Positions 18,708 to 27,970 of a stretch of 64,000 bases of DNA are shown piece after piece. This stretch comes from JABDMH01 sp964428345 (GTDB lineage: Bacteria; Bacteroidota; Bacteroidia; Chitinophagales; Saprospiraceae), in NCBI GenBank assembly GCA_964428345.1, contig CAYRYD010000002.1:186001-250000 (forward strand). The letters are read 5' to 3'. The notes below the pieces were generated by a model that had not been told where the DNA came from, made no database searches, and worked only from the letters and a program-made list of their open reading frames with translations. The position numbers were made by a program, and so were the translations under genes. Numbering within the stretch: position 1 is the first letter of the stretch; every line of letters starts with the position of its first letter.

Positions 18708-20111
18708 ATGCAGTATGATCTGGCGATTATTGGATCTGGTCCCGGGGGTTACATTGCTGCCATCCGGGCAGCCCAATTGGGCATGAAAACCGCCCTGATT
18801 GAAAAATACAGCACACTGGGAGGAACCTGCCTCAATGTCGGATGTATTCCATCCAAAGCATTGCTGGATTCAACCGAACATTATCACAATGCCCAGGTGA
18901 ATTTTGAATCTCACGGCATTATGGTCAATACCATTCAGGCAAACCTGGTCAAAATGATCGAACGTAAGAATGAAGTTGTGAAGCAGACCGTATCCGGGAT
19001 CGATTTTCTAATGAAGAAACATAAGGTAGACGTTTTTCATGGAATGGGTTCCTTTAAGGATGCGCACACCATCCTCGTCACCAGCACTGACGGCACCACC
19101 AGGCAAATTTCCACCCGGAAAACGATCATCGCTACCGGCTCCAAACCCATTACGCCGGCTGCCTTTAACTATGACAAGAAGCGGGTGATCACCTCCACGG
19201 AAGCCCTGGAAATCACCAAAATCCCTAAAAAGATGGTGATCATTGGTGGAGGGGTGATCGGCCTTGAGCTGGGTTCGGTATTTTCCCGCCTGGGTACCGA
19301 AATCACTGTGGTCGAATATCTCGACAGGATCCTTCCGACCATGGATATCGATTGCAGTAAAGAACTTACCCGCTCACTGAAAAAACTGGGGCTGACCTTT
19401 CATCTGAAACATATGGTCACCAAAGTGACCAGCAACAAAAATCAGGTGAAAATCGAAGTGCGGAAAAGGGAGAGCGATGAGACTTTCGAGTTGACCGCCG
19501 ATTATTGCCTGGTCGCTATCGGACGCCGGCCCTACACCGATGGACTTCAACCGGAAAATGCCTCTGTCAAACTCGATGAAAAAGGCCGTGTCATCGTTGA
19601 CGATCTTCTTCAGACCACGCACCCCGATATTTATGCTATCGGAGATGTAATCCAGGGAGCCATGCTGGCTCACAAGGCGGAAGAAGAAGGCATTCTGGTG
19701 GTCGAACGGCTGGCCGGGCAAAAACCGCATATCAACTACCGACTAATACCAGGAGTGGTCTATACCTGGCCGGAAGTTGCATCGACCGGATATACCGAAG
19801 AGGAACTTAAAGAAAGACAAATCGAATTTAACGTTGGTAAATTCCCTTATAAAGCCCTGGGCAGAGCGCGGGCCAGCATGGACACTGAGGGTATGGTCAA
19901 AATCCTGGCCGATAAACATACCGATGAAGTCCTGGGGGTTCACATTGTGGGCGCCCGGGCTGCCGATATGATCATGGAAGCCGTCGTGGCGATGGAATAC
20001 CGGGCCTCTGCGGAAGACATCGCCCGGATGAGCCATCCTCATCCCACCTATACCGAAGCGGTGAGAGAAGCCGCGTTGATAGCTACCGGAAACCGGCCAC
20101 TGCATATCTGA
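18708..20111 (+). CDS. lpdA: Dihydrolipoyl dehydrogenase (E3)
   Basis: Reoxidises dihydrolipoamide with NAD+ for pyruvate and 2-oxoglutarate dehydrogenase and the glycine cleavage system. ATG 18708 gives 467 residues. Seen are the FAD motif DLAIIGSGPGGYIAA (4-18), the redox disulfide C41-C46 (GGTCLNVGC), the NAD motif MVIIGGGVIGLELGSVF near 178, the second FAD motif IYAIGDVIQG near 307 and the catalytic His-Glu pair in HPHPTYTEAVREA near the C-terminus. The stop of ricT is two bases upstream. No E1 or E2 gene is in the window, so this E3 is shared or supplied in trans. Confidence 0.95.
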   Translation: MQYDLAIIGSGPGGYIAAIRAAQLGMKTALIEKYSTLGGTCLNVGCIPSKALLDSTEHYHNAQVNFESHGIMVNTIQANLVKMIERKNEVVKQTVSGIDFLMKKHKVDVFHGMGSFKDAHTILVTSTDGTTRQISTRKTIIATGSKPITPAAFNYDKKRVITSTEALEITKIPKKMVIIGGGVIGLELGSVFSRLGTEITVVEYLDRILPTMDIDCSKELTRSLKKLGLTFHLKHMVTKVTSNKNQVKIEVRKRESDETFELTADYCLVAIGRRPYTDGLQPENASVKLDEKGRVIVDDLLQTTHPDIYAIGDVIQGAMLAHKAEEEGILVVERLAGQKPHINYRLIPGVVYTWPEVASTGYTEEELKERQIEFNVGKFPYKALGRARASMDTEGMVKILADKHTDEVLGVHIVGARAADMIMEAVVAMEYRASAEDIARMSHPHPTYTEAVREAALIATGNRPLHI

Positions 20112-20172
20112 AGATCCGATACGGTATAGCGATCGGCCTCCTTTCTGCGTTGAGAGGTAATAAACCTCCATC

Positions 20173-21666
20173 ATGAAAGCAATGATTGCCCTTGCCTGCG
20201 TACTGGTTGGCTCCACTTTACTTACCGCACAGGTGATCACCATTGGACCCGGTGGTGATTTCCCGACACTAAGTGCCGCAGAATCAGACATCTCTGCCGG
20301 CGATACGGTCAGGATTCTCGATGGCATCTTCAGCAATGGAACCCAGTTTCTGGAGAACCTGCACGGGACTCCCACCGATCCTATTGTAATCATGGCTGAT
20401 CACCAGCATGGTGCCATCTTCCGGGGTGGTACCGAAGCCATTCATCTCATAGACTGCTCCTATCTAGAGTTGCAAGACCTGGTCATTGAGCAACAGACCG
20501 GCAATGGCATCAATATCGATGACGGAGGGGACTACGCAACGCCTACCCATCACATCCTGATCATAAACTGTGTTTTTCGTGATATGGACGCTACCGGCAA
20601 TCATGATCTGCTGAAGTTATCGGGGTTGGATGACTTCCTAATCAAACGCTGTTCTTTTATCAATGGCAGCGACGGTGGCAGCGGCATCGACATGGTGGGT
20701 TGTCACCGGGGTACGATTGAGGACTGTTATTTTGATCAGGCTGGCAGCAGCGGTATTCAGGCCAAAGGAGGGACTCAACATATCCGCATTCAACGCAACA
20801 TACTGAAGGATATGGCCCAGCGGGCGATCAACCTGGGAGGCAGTACCGGACTACAGTTTTTCCGGCCACCTTTATCCGATCCGATCGCCAATGCCTTCGA
20901 AGCGGCGGATCTGGAAGTATTCAGTAATGTATTCACCGGAAACTGGGCACCCGTAGCCTTTGTCGGCTGTGTCCGCGTCAGGGTATTCAACAACACTTTC
21001 TATAAACCGGAGAACTGGGCTATCCGGATCCTGCAGGAGACCACAGAAGACGGGTTTCTCCCCTGTGGGGACAATGAGTTTCGCAACAACATCGTCTATT
21101 TGTCTCAGGATATTACCGAAGTGAATACCGGCCCGGATACCGATCCGGCTTCCTTCGTATTTACCAACAACCTGTGGTACAATGAGGCAGGCGGCAACTG
21201 GACCCCTTCGCTGCCGGTGACAGATAGCAACCAGGTGATCGCTGATCCTTTATTCACCGATGCGTCGACAGAAGATTTCAGCATCTTTGCCAACAGTCCG
21301 GCAGTACTGGCAGGCAAAAAACTGTCGTTTCCCACCCACGATTTTGTTCAACATACCTTCTTTGACCCACCCTCTATAGGGGCATTTGAAGGGCATCAAT
21401 CGATCACCCGGTCAGAATATCACATCCAGGATCACGGCATTATTATAGGGCCCAATCCAACTTCCGGAAAGGTAACCGTTGATGGTGATTTCAGCCATGC
21501 CATCGTACAGATTTTAGACAGTAACGGCGTCATAGTACAAGATCTCTCCGACGCCGCAACTCCCCTTACGATTAATTTGAATGATCTGCCCAACGGTCTT
21601 TACTTTATCCGGATACAAAGTCAGCTCCATACCGGGATGGGTGTGATAAGAATCCTCAAAATGTGA
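20173..21666 (+). CDS. Secreted right-handed beta-helix protein with type IX sorting domain
   Basis: A 497-residue exported protein: signal peptide to about residue 19 (ending LLTAQ), then a parallel beta-helix of the pectate lyase / inverting glycosidase-like fold (PTLSAAESDISAGDTVRILDGIF, then repeated turns such as IHLIDCSYLELQDLVIEQ, FLIKRCSFIN, GTIEDCYFDQAGSSGI, IRIQRNILKDMAQRAINLGG). The last 75 residues are a type A sorting domain (IGPNPTSGKVTV, NGLYFIRIQSQ, GVIRILKM). It could be a polysaccharide-binding or -degrading surface protein; no catalytic residues can be assigned with confidence. Next gene, a dioxygenase, follows after 74 bases. Confidence 0.85.
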   Translation: MKAMIALACVLVGSTLLTAQVITIGPGGDFPTLSAAESDISAGDTVRILDGIFSNGTQFLENLHGTPTDPIVIMADHQHGAIFRGGTEAIHLIDCSYLELQDLVIEQQTGNGINIDDGGDYATPTHHILIINCVFRDMDATGNHDLLKLSGLDDFLIKRCSFINGSDGGSGIDMVGCHRGTIEDCYFDQAGSSGIQAKGGTQHIRIQRNILKDMAQRAINLGGSTGLQFFRPPLSDPIANAFEAADLEVFSNVFTGNWAPVAFVGCVRVRVFNNTFYKPENWAIRILQETTEDGFLPCGDNEFRNNIVYLSQDITEVNTGPDTDPASFVFTNNLWYNEAGGNWTPSLPVTDSNQVIADPLFTDASTEDFSIFANSPAVLAGKKLSFPTHDFVQHTFFDPPSIGAFEGHQSITRSEYHIQDHGIIIGPNPTSGKVTVDGDFSHAIVQILDSNGVIVQDLSDAATPLTINLNDLPNGLYFIRIQSQLHTGMGVIRILKM

Positions 21667-21740
21667 AAAGATTTAAAATCCGGAAACACCAAAAATTTGT
21701 ATCTTATTCCTGTAGTTAACCTCATTAAAATCAAAAATTT

Positions 21741-22628
21741 ATGAAACGTCGGGACTTTCTCAAAGGCGCGGGTTTTGGTGCAGTCGCCATCAGCACAACC
21801 GGATTGATTCGCTTTAATGGTACGTCTTATATTGGCGATTGTCAGACCACGACCGATATCCTGGGCCCCTTCTACCGGCCCAACGCCCCGGTGCGGAATG
21901 ATCTCGTGATAGCAAATCTTCCCGGTGACATCGTCAGGTTGACAGGAAAGGTCCTGCACGACGATTGTACCACTCCTCTGGATCAGGCCCGGGTAGAGCT
22001 CTGGCATTGCAGCGCCGGCGAGGTATACGACAATGACAGCGAAGAATACCGCTACCGCGGTACCACCTTCAGCGATACCAGGGGTGATTATCATTTCCGC
22101 ACGCAAATGCCGGTGCCCTATGATGCGGGTGGCGGTAATTACCGGCCGGCTCACTTTCATCTGATGATCTCGGCTCCGGGTTATCAGAACCTGATCACCC
22201 AGCTTTATTTTGCGGGTGATCCGTATCTCGATAAAGATTTGTCTTCCCGGTCACCCGCTGCCCAAAGCCGGATCCTGAAGACGCATAAAGACAGTAAGGG
22301 CAACCTGGTGATTCCTTTCAACATCATCATGCAGAAGCAACTTCCGGCAGATCCGGTAGCACTTGATCAGCTGGTGGGTCGATATGCCGGCGAGGGAGAT
22401 CAACGCTTTGAATTTTTCAAACATGAAGATCAGTTATGGCTAAAAAATGATCTGTTTGGAGTGTCCCTGCTATATCTGGGTAACAATACATTTGAAATTC
22501 CCGGTGTGGAACAGCGAGGTAGCTGGCAAATCCGGTTTGACCTGCAACCTGGGGAAAAAGTGCAGGCTATCAGTACCAGAACCGACACCAGTGGAAAGAA
22601 AACAGTCTCCCGGACCAGGAAAATGTAA
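21741..22628 (+). CDS. Tat-exported intradiol ring-cleavage dioxygenase with extra C-terminal domain
   Basis: Non-haem Fe(III) enzyme of the protocatechuate 3,4-dioxygenase fold. The N-terminus MKRRDFLKGAGFGAVAIS is a twin-arginine signal. The iron ligands look complete: a Tyr in WHCSAGEVY, a Tyr in VPYDAGGGNY and the two His of RPAHFHLMI. Family proteins of this exported type are about 200 residues; here a further 90 residues (about 200-295) form an added beta domain, with VGRYAGEG, FEFFKHEDQLWLKN and FEIPGVEQRGSWQIRFD, resembling DUF3471-type domains. The substrate is not known; no aromatic catabolic genes are nearby. Catechol-like compounds in the periplasm are possible substrates. Confidence 0.85.
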   Translation: MKRRDFLKGAGFGAVAISTTGLIRFNGTSYIGDCQTTTDILGPFYRPNAPVRNDLVIANLPGDIVRLTGKVLHDDCTTPLDQARVELWHCSAGEVYDNDSEEYRYRGTTFSDTRGDYHFRTQMPVPYDAGGGNYRPAHFHLMISAPGYQNLITQLYFAGDPYLDKDLSSRSPAAQSRILKTHKDSKGNLVIPFNIIMQKQLPADPVALDQLVGRYAGEGDQRFEFFKHEDQLWLKNDLFGVSLLYLGNNTFEIPGVEQRGSWQIRFDLQPGEKVQAISTRTDTSGKKTVSRTRKM

Positions 22629-22682
22629 GATTCAACTGATAAGGTTATGGCAGGCTTGCCAGGCCGATCCTTAATTCAGTCG

Positions 22683-23354
22683 TCAGCTAATCTTACCCCC
22701 TACGACGACTACGATCTCGCCCTTGATCTTCTCTTTGGCATCTGCCCAGGTTTTGAGTTCCAATAGCGGGCCTCTGACCACCTCTTCATGCAATTTGGTC
22801 AGTTCACGGCAGATGCAGCCCGGTCTGTCGCCACCACAGACTTCGATCAGATCGTTGATGCAGCGCAACATCCGGTGCGGCGACTCATAAAGAATGAAAG
22901 TATCAGGCAGGGCAGCCAGGTACTCCAGCCGGGTTTTCCGGCCTTTTTTATGCGGAAGAAAACCCTCAAAGTAGAAATGATGCGCAGGCAATCCCGACAC
23001 CACCAGAGCCGGCACAAATGCCGTAGCTCCCGGCAGGCACTGCACCTCTACCCCCTGATCCAGACAGGCCCGGATCAGCAGATAACCGGGGTCGGAAATT
23101 CCCGGCGTACCGGCATCCGTGACTAGAGCAGCGGACTGTCCTGCAACAAGTTGACGGACAATGGGCTCTACCACCCGGTGTTCATTGTTGGCATGATAGG
23201 ATCTCAGGTGCTTGTTGATTTCCAGATGTTTGAGCAACAGACCACTGACCCGGGTATCTTCGGCCAGCACAAAATCAACCTGTCTTAAGACATCAATCGC
23301 CCTTCGGGTAATGTCGCCCAGATGTCCGATAGGAGTGGGAACGATGTAAAGCAT
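22683..23354 (-). CDS. rsmI: 16S rRNA (cytidine1402-2'-O)-methyltransferase
   Basis: SAM-dependent enzyme that methylates the ribose of C1402 in the ribosomal P site. The 223-residue protein has the tetrapyrrole-methylase fold with TPIGHLGDIT at 7-16, EDTRVSGLLLKHL, TDAGTPGISDPG, PGATAFVPALVVSGLP and YESPHRM. It is slightly shorter than the E. coli protein but complete. Its ATG shares one base with the pssA stop (TGATG), so the two genes form a translationally coupled pair on the minus strand. Confidence 0.95.
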   Translation of the reverse strand: MLYIVPTPIGHLGDITRRAIDVLRQVDFVLAEDTRVSGLLLKHLEINKHLRSYHANNEHRVVEPIVRQLVAGQSAALVTDAGTPGISDPGYLLIRACLDQGVEVQCLPGATAFVPALVVSGLPAHHFYFEGFLPHKKGRKTRLEYLAALPDTFILYESPHRMLRCINDLIEVCGGDRPGCICRELTKLHEEVVRGPLLELKTWADAKEKIKGEIVVVVGGKIS

Positions 23355-24064
23355 CAGCCGGCAGCGTGAGGGCTTATTGAAAAATACACCAATGAAAGAA
23401 AGATATAGAGTACGACGGCCAGACTAACGGCTACTTCCCGCAGGAAGATGACCATGATCAGTACCAGTCCCAGATAAATCCATTGGATCTCCTGCCCCTT
23501 CCATCCCAACTTTTTCATCTTGAATGAAAAGTGGGGCAACCTGGACACCATCAGATAGCTGAGAAAAAGAATGCTTATCAGCAAAACCCAAGGATTGATA
23601 AAGGCCGAAGCGCAGTCGGCACAGGATGGACTGTGAGCGATCCAGTAGAGTCCAGTCACAAAAATTGCCGCCGACGGAATCGGCAGTCCCGAAAAATGGG
23701 TTTGCGTACCGTGCATCACATTAAAACGGGCCAGCCGGTATGCACCGGCCAACGTAAAAATAAATCCGCTGAATACGATCCAGGGAAGTGTGTTCGACCA
23801 GTTTAAGCCGGATAACATTTGCCAGTACATGACCCCGGGCAGCACCCCAAAAGATACAACATCGGCCAGGCTGTCCAGATCACCACCCAACGGATGGTTT
23901 TGACGGAGGACCCGGGCCATCAGGCCGTCAAGGAAGTCAAAAGCGAGTGATAAGCCAACGCAAAAAGTGGCCGTATAAGGTTCTCCGGTAAAGACAAACA
24001 CGATGCCCAGGCAACCGCTCAACAGATTGAGCAGGGTGAGTATATTGGGAAGCATCGGCAGCAT
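23354..24064 (-). CDS. pssA: CDP-diacylglycerol-serine O-phosphatidyltransferase
   Basis: Membrane enzyme making phosphatidylserine, precursor of phosphatidylethanolamine. The 236-residue protein has the CDP-alcohol phosphatidyltransferase signature in DFLDGLMARVLRQ and GGDLDSLAD (D-x2-DG-x2-AR-x8-G-x3-D-x3-D) near residue 43-70 and about seven hydrophobic segments. Its partner decarboxylase is not in the window. One-base overlap with rsmI downstream. It is divergent from the large SprB-repeat gene at 24378. Confidence 0.92.
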   Translation of the reverse strand: MLPMLPNILTLLNLLSGCLGIVFVFTGEPYTATFCVGLSLAFDFLDGLMARVLRQNHPLGGDLDSLADVVSFGVLPGVMYWQMLSGLNWSNTLPWIVFSGFIFTLAGAYRLARFNVMHGTQTHFSGLPIPSAAIFVTGLYWIAHSPSCADCASAFINPWVLLISILFLSYLMVSRLPHFSFKMKKLGWKGQEIQWIYLGLVLIMVIFLREVAVSLAVVLYIFLSLVYFSISPHAAG

Positions 24065-24202
24065 ACCCCAAATCTACTAAAAGAAGCTGATGCCCCGATG
24101 ATCTGTTCCATTTCTGACTATAAGCTGAGAAAGCCTGTAAAATTTGATGATGGTCCCACAGTTAGTGGTTGGAATCCCACCGCGTTGAAGGAGATCTTGC
24201 TT

Positions 24203-24246
24203 TCCGAAACAACGGAAATCCTTTTATTTCCGTCTACACTTTCGGA
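24203..24246. repeat. Nested inverted repeat in the pssA / SprB-repeat gene divergent region
   Basis: TCCGAAA at 24203-24209 pairs with TTTCGGA at 24240-24246, and inside it ACGGAAAT (24212-24219) pairs with ATTTCCGT (24226-24233) around a six-base loop. A further AGATC/GATCT pair lies outside (24192-24196 and 24256-24260). The 313-base divergent gap otherwise holds only the small dyad at 24309-24322 and an imperfect -7 element TATCTTTA at 24348. The structure has no T tail and may be a cruciform, a decayed repeat element or an RNA leader. Confidence 0.5.
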
Positions 24247-24308
24247 TACTGGAAGGATCTAATGAATGAGTCTGGAAACACACATAACATTATTAATTAT
24301 ACGTTAAG

Positions 24309-24322
24309 ACCCGTTGACGGGT
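24309..24322. promoter_or_regulatory. Short dyad upstream of the SprB-repeat gene
   Basis: ACCCGT and ACGGGT form a perfect inverted repeat with a two-base centre. It lies 25 bases before an imperfect -7 element (TATCTTTA, 24348-24355) and 55 bases before the start codon, a position suited to an operator. The binding protein is unknown. Confidence 0.35.
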
Positions 24323-24377
24323 AAAACTGCATTTCCGGTTCGATCGTTATCTTTACACGCTATTTTTAAATCTGCTA

Positions 24378-27300
24378 ATGAGGCACTTATACTTCGGTAT
24401 CCTTTTGTTCTATCCTTTCTGGCTGGTGGCTCAACCCTCCAATGACGAGTGTGTCAATGCGATTGAGTTGACGGATATTCGAAACTGGTGCTCCGAGCGT
24501 GGTGCCTTCAGTAACAATACAGCGACACAATCACCCGAAACCCTTCCCAGATGCCAGGCGCAGGGAACAGTTCCAAAAGACATTTGGTTCTCGCTTAAAG
24601 CTATCGGTACCGACCTGAATGTGCGTGTGATCGGTGATATTGACCGGGATCCGGGAGGGACCCTGTCAAACCCGGAAGTCACGGTCTACCAGGGCACCTG
24701 CAGCCAATTAAATGAGATTGGCTGCAACTCCGATGCTTTCAATGCCGGTTTTGTCGAACTATTATTGGATGAAATTACACCCGGTGTAAATTATCTCATC
24801 AGAATCTCCGGAAGAAATAACTCGTCCGGCACTTTCCAACTGTGTGTCAATTCCTTCAACAATGTTCCCGATCCCAGTTCAGATTGTCCCACCGGAGTGG
24901 TGTTGTGTGACAAATCATCATTTGTTGTTGAAGCGTTGACTGGTGCCGGATCGATCCGTGATGAAGCGAGGGGAAGCTGTCTGGGCGAAAATGGTGTCTC
25001 GGAAGAGAGTTCAACATGGTTCAAATGGGTAGCCGGTACTACGGGACCCCTGACCTTTACCTTGACTCCCAGCAATCCTTCCGACGATCTGGATTTTGCG
25101 GTCTACGAGTTGCCAAAGGGATTAAATGATTGCGGAGACAAAATATTGTTGCGATGTATGGCATCCGGGGAAACCATCGGATGTCCATCCAATGCCTGGC
25201 AGCAATGTAGCGGACCCACCGGATTGAACCTTCAATCGACAGATGAAACAGAAAGAAGCGGATGCTATGGAAGCTCACATCCCTGCCTGATCCCAGGTCC
25301 TGACGACGACAATTTTGTCGCTGCCATTCAGATGGAAGCTGGTAAAGCTTATGCACTGATTGTGAACAATTTTACCCAATCCGGCAGTGGTTTTACCATC
25401 GATTTTGGCGGTACCGGCGAATTTCTTGGCCCGGAAGCCGACTTCCTCACTGACGATCTCGATGGCACCGTTTGTTTTGGCGATCCGGTCACCTTTTTTG
25501 ATCAGTCTACCTTTGGAGATCTGAGTATCCGGGAATGGAACTGGAATTTCGGAGATGGCGGCGTTCCGCAGCAAATCACCGGCCCCGGACCGCACCGGGT
25601 CAAATATGCCACCGGTGGTGTAAAGTCCATCGCCCTGACGGTCGAAAGTGAAACGGGTTGCCTGGTAACCACTATCGGTACAGTGATCGTAGAAGAGCCT
25701 TTCGATATCCAGGCTGATATCGTGCATCAGACCTGTCCGGAATCGACCGATGGCAGTATTACCCTGGAGGTGAATAGCAGTAGCAGCATCACCAGCATCC
25801 AGTGGGATAATGGTCAGACAGGTCGCGTCATACAAAACCTGACTCCTGGTGAATATACCGCCATCATCACCAACTTCAACGGGTGCGATACCATGGTTCG
25901 CTATACGGTCGAAGCTCCGATGCCCCTCGAAATCGAAGAGATCATTACCCGTCCTAGCTGTGGAGGTGGCGCGGACGGCAGCATCACCCTCAATGTCAAT
26001 GGTCAGGCCCCCCCCTTCATGTTTAATTTCAACCGCGGTGGTGGTTTTCAGGCCGGCAATTCACTCAACGGTCTGCCGGCTGCCATTTACAATATTGACA
26101 TCCAGGATGCCAACGGTTGTATCACCGAAGTAACGGTACCCCTGGGTGAGATCAGCATCGAACTCGATCCGGACTTTGACCCCGTCACCCCACCCACCTG
26201 TTTCGGATTCAGAGATGGCCAGGTAGAATTGCGGATCATTGATGGCGAGCCTCCATATGCCTATGACTGGCATGCCGATGGCGGCTATGTCATGAGCAAT
26301 ATTTTGAATAATGTTGGTGCAGGAACTCTTTTTGTAGCCATCAGAGATGGGTTTAACTGTCTGGGGTTCACTTCGATCGAGGTAACCGAACCGGATGAAC
26401 TGCTGGTCAACATCGATACCAGCCATATTACCTGCTTTGGTAAAACCGATGGCCGGATCATTCCGCGGGTGACCGGAGGAACCGGTGCCTACCAGTATTC
26501 CTGGAGCAACGGCACCAATGACTCGATCGCAGAAAATCTGGGGCAAGGTCAGTATTTTGTGACGGTCACCGATGCCAACGGATGTCTAACTCCCGGAGCG
26601 GCCATGGTAACCGAACCACCCCGTTTGGATATTTTGATTGACAGTACGCTTGATGTGGTTTGCTTCGGCGATCAGACCGGGGCGATTTACTACATGGGTG
26701 AAGGAGGAAGTCCTCCATTTACCTATAGCATTGATGGCACTAATTTCCGGGATGCTCTGAGTTTCGAAAATCTATCTGCGGGCAGCTACGAAGTAACAGT
26801 TAAGGACAACCGGGGATGTACCCAAACAACGATGGTAGAAATCCACCAGCCGGCTCAGCTGATCGTGAATGCAGGACAAGACACTACCGTGGATCTGGGT
26901 TTCACCGCCCGGTTATTGGCCACCCATCAGCCACTGGGCAAGCCAGTCGTATATTCCTGGTCGCCACCCCAAAGTCTTGATTGCAATGACTGTCCGTCAC
27001 CTCTTGCCGGGCCACTTGCCTCAACAACCTTTACGGTTACTATCATCGATGATGACGGATGTACCGCCAGCGATCAGGTTTCGGTGCTTGTTTTCCTCAA
27101 CCGGCCGGTATTTATTCCCAACACCATCACACCCAATGGCGATGGGTACAATGACAAACTGGCGGTCTATGGAGGAGCCGCTGCGCGGGGTGTACGGAGA
27201 ATTCAGATTTTTGACCGCTGGGGAGAAATGGTCTACGAAGGCCAAAACCTGCCGCTCAACAACGAAGCGGTCGGTTGGGATGGAATCTACAAGGGGCAAC

Positions 27301-27395
27301 CGCTCAACCCCGGAGTATTTGTTTACGTGGCTGAAGTCGAATTTATTGACAATTCCGTACTCCAATTTGAAGGTGATATAACCCTGATCCGGTGA
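24378..27395 (+). CDS. Large surface protein with PKD and SprB repeats and gliding-type C-terminal domain
   Basis: A 1005-residue exported protein. Signal peptide to about residue 19; two related N-terminal modules (about 20-160 and 165-355) of the pre-peptidase C-terminal beta-sandwich style, rich in Cys; a PKD domain (about 357-450, WNWNFGDGG); then five SprB-type repeats (about 455-830), each with a Cys-x-x-x-x-x-G opening, a YxYxW core and a closing GxYxVxVTDxNGC; and a CHU_C type B sorting domain (last 95 residues, FIPNTITPNGDGYNDKL, IFDRWGEMVYE). SprB of Flavobacterium johnsoniae is a mobile gliding adhesin with such repeats, so adhesion or gliding is a reasonable guess. Its stop overlaps the lptC ATG by one base. 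Confidence 0.9.
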   Translation: MRHLYFGILLFYPFWLVAQPSNDECVNAIELTDIRNWCSERGAFSNNTATQSPETLPRCQAQGTVPKDIWFSLKAIGTDLNVRVIGDIDRDPGGTLSNPEVTVYQGTCSQLNEIGCNSDAFNAGFVELLLDEITPGVNYLIRISGRNNSSGTFQLCVNSFNNVPDPSSDCPTGVVLCDKSSFVVEALTGAGSIRDEARGSCLGENGVSEESSTWFKWVAGTTGPLTFTLTPSNPSDDLDFAVYELPKGLNDCGDKILLRCMASGETIGCPSNAWQQCSGPTGLNLQSTDETERSGCYGSSHPCLIPGPDDDNFVAAIQMEAGKAYALIVNNFTQSGSGFTIDFGGTGEFLGPEADFLTDDLDGTVCFGDPVTFFDQSTFGDLSIREWNWNFGDGGVPQQITGPGPHRVKYATGGVKSIALTVESETGCLVTTIGTVIVEEPFDIQADIVHQTCPESTDGSITLEVNSSSSITSIQWDNGQTGRVIQNLTPGEYTAIITNFNGCDTMVRYTVEAPMPLEIEEIITRPSCGGGADGSITLNVNGQAPPFMFNFNRGGGFQAGNSLNGLPAAIYNIDIQDANGCITEVTVPLGEISIELDPDFDPVTPPTCFGFRDGQVELRIIDGEPPYAYDWHADGGYVMSNILNNVGAGTLFVAIRDGFNCLGFTSIEVTEPDELLVNIDTSHITCFGKTDGRIIPRVTGGTGAYQYSWSNGTNDSIAENLGQGQYFVTVTDANGCLTPGAAMVTEPPRLDILIDSTLDVVCFGDQTGAIYYMGEGGSPPFTYSIDGTNFRDALSFENLSAGSYEVTVKDNRGCTQTTMVEIHQPAQLIVNAGQDTTVDLGFTARLLATHQPLGKPVVYSWSPPQSLDCNDCPSPLAGPLASTTFTVTIIDDDGCTASDQVSVLVFLNRPVFIPNTITPNGDGYNDKLAVYGGAAARGVRRIQIFDRWGEMVYEGQNLPLNNEAVGWDGIYKGQPLNPGVFVYVAEVEFIDNSVLQFEGDITLIR

Positions 27396-27958
27396 TGCGA
27401 CTTTTACTTTTCACGCTGGTGGTGTTCATAAGTGGTTGTGTCAATGACCTGGCAGAGGTAAACCAGTTGTTTGATGAAACCAGGACCGGTGTGGAAATCG
27501 CCAGGGATATCGAAATGCTTTACAGTGACAGTGCCATCGTGCGCATCAGAATCCAGGGTCCTACCCTGTTGCGTTACCTGGAGGATGAAAAACCACGGGA
27601 CGAGTTTCCCGATGGTGTGCATGTTGATTTCCTGGATACCGATGGCAGTGTCAACAGTACCCTGGATGCTCAATATGCCGTGCGTTACACCCGGGAAAAA
27701 CAAGTCATCGTCCGGGCCGACATCAATCAGGGCACCACGGTTGTCCTGCAAAACGACAAAGGGGAAAAGCTGGAAACCAGTGAACTGATATGGGATGAAG
27801 CCGAATCGAAGGTATTCACCGACAAATTCGTGAAAATCACTAAGCCGGAAGAAATTATCTTTGCCTATGGCTTCAACGCCAAACAGGACTTTTCCGAATA
27901 TACTTTAAATAAAGTGGTAGGCCGGGTGAAAGTCAACGAACAAGAATTCAAGAATTGA
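27395..27958 (+). CDS. lptC: LPS export ABC transporter periplasmic protein LptC
   Basis: LptC passes lipopolysaccharide from the inner-membrane LptBFG complex to LptA. ATG 27395 gives 187 residues with a lipobox (FISGC, C15), so the protein is probably lipid-anchored, as is common in Bacteroidota, unlike the membrane-helix anchor in E. coli. The rest matches the OstA/LptC beta-jellyroll: VRIRIQGPTLLRY, FPDGVHVDFLDTDG, DINQGTTVVLQNDKGEKLETSELIWDE and FAYGFNAKQDFSEYTL. The ATG shares a base with the stop of the SprB-repeat gene (TGATG). Twelve bases separate it from the CBS-domain gene. Confidence 0.88.
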   Translation: MRLLLFTLVVFISGCVNDLAEVNQLFDETRTGVEIARDIEMLYSDSAIVRIRIQGPTLLRYLEDEKPRDEFPDGVHVDFLDTDGSVNSTLDAQYAVRYTREKQVIVRADINQGTTVVLQNDKGEKLETSELIWDEAESKVFTDKFVKITKPEEIIFAYGFNAKQDFSEYTLNKVVGRVKVNEQEFKN

Positions 27959-27970
27959 TTTGCACGGTGC

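Noticed and set aside
25700..26870. Tandem DNA repeats in the adhesin gene
   Set aside because: The repeats exist at protein level (SprB units) but are too diverged in DNA to be a tandem nucleotide repeat.
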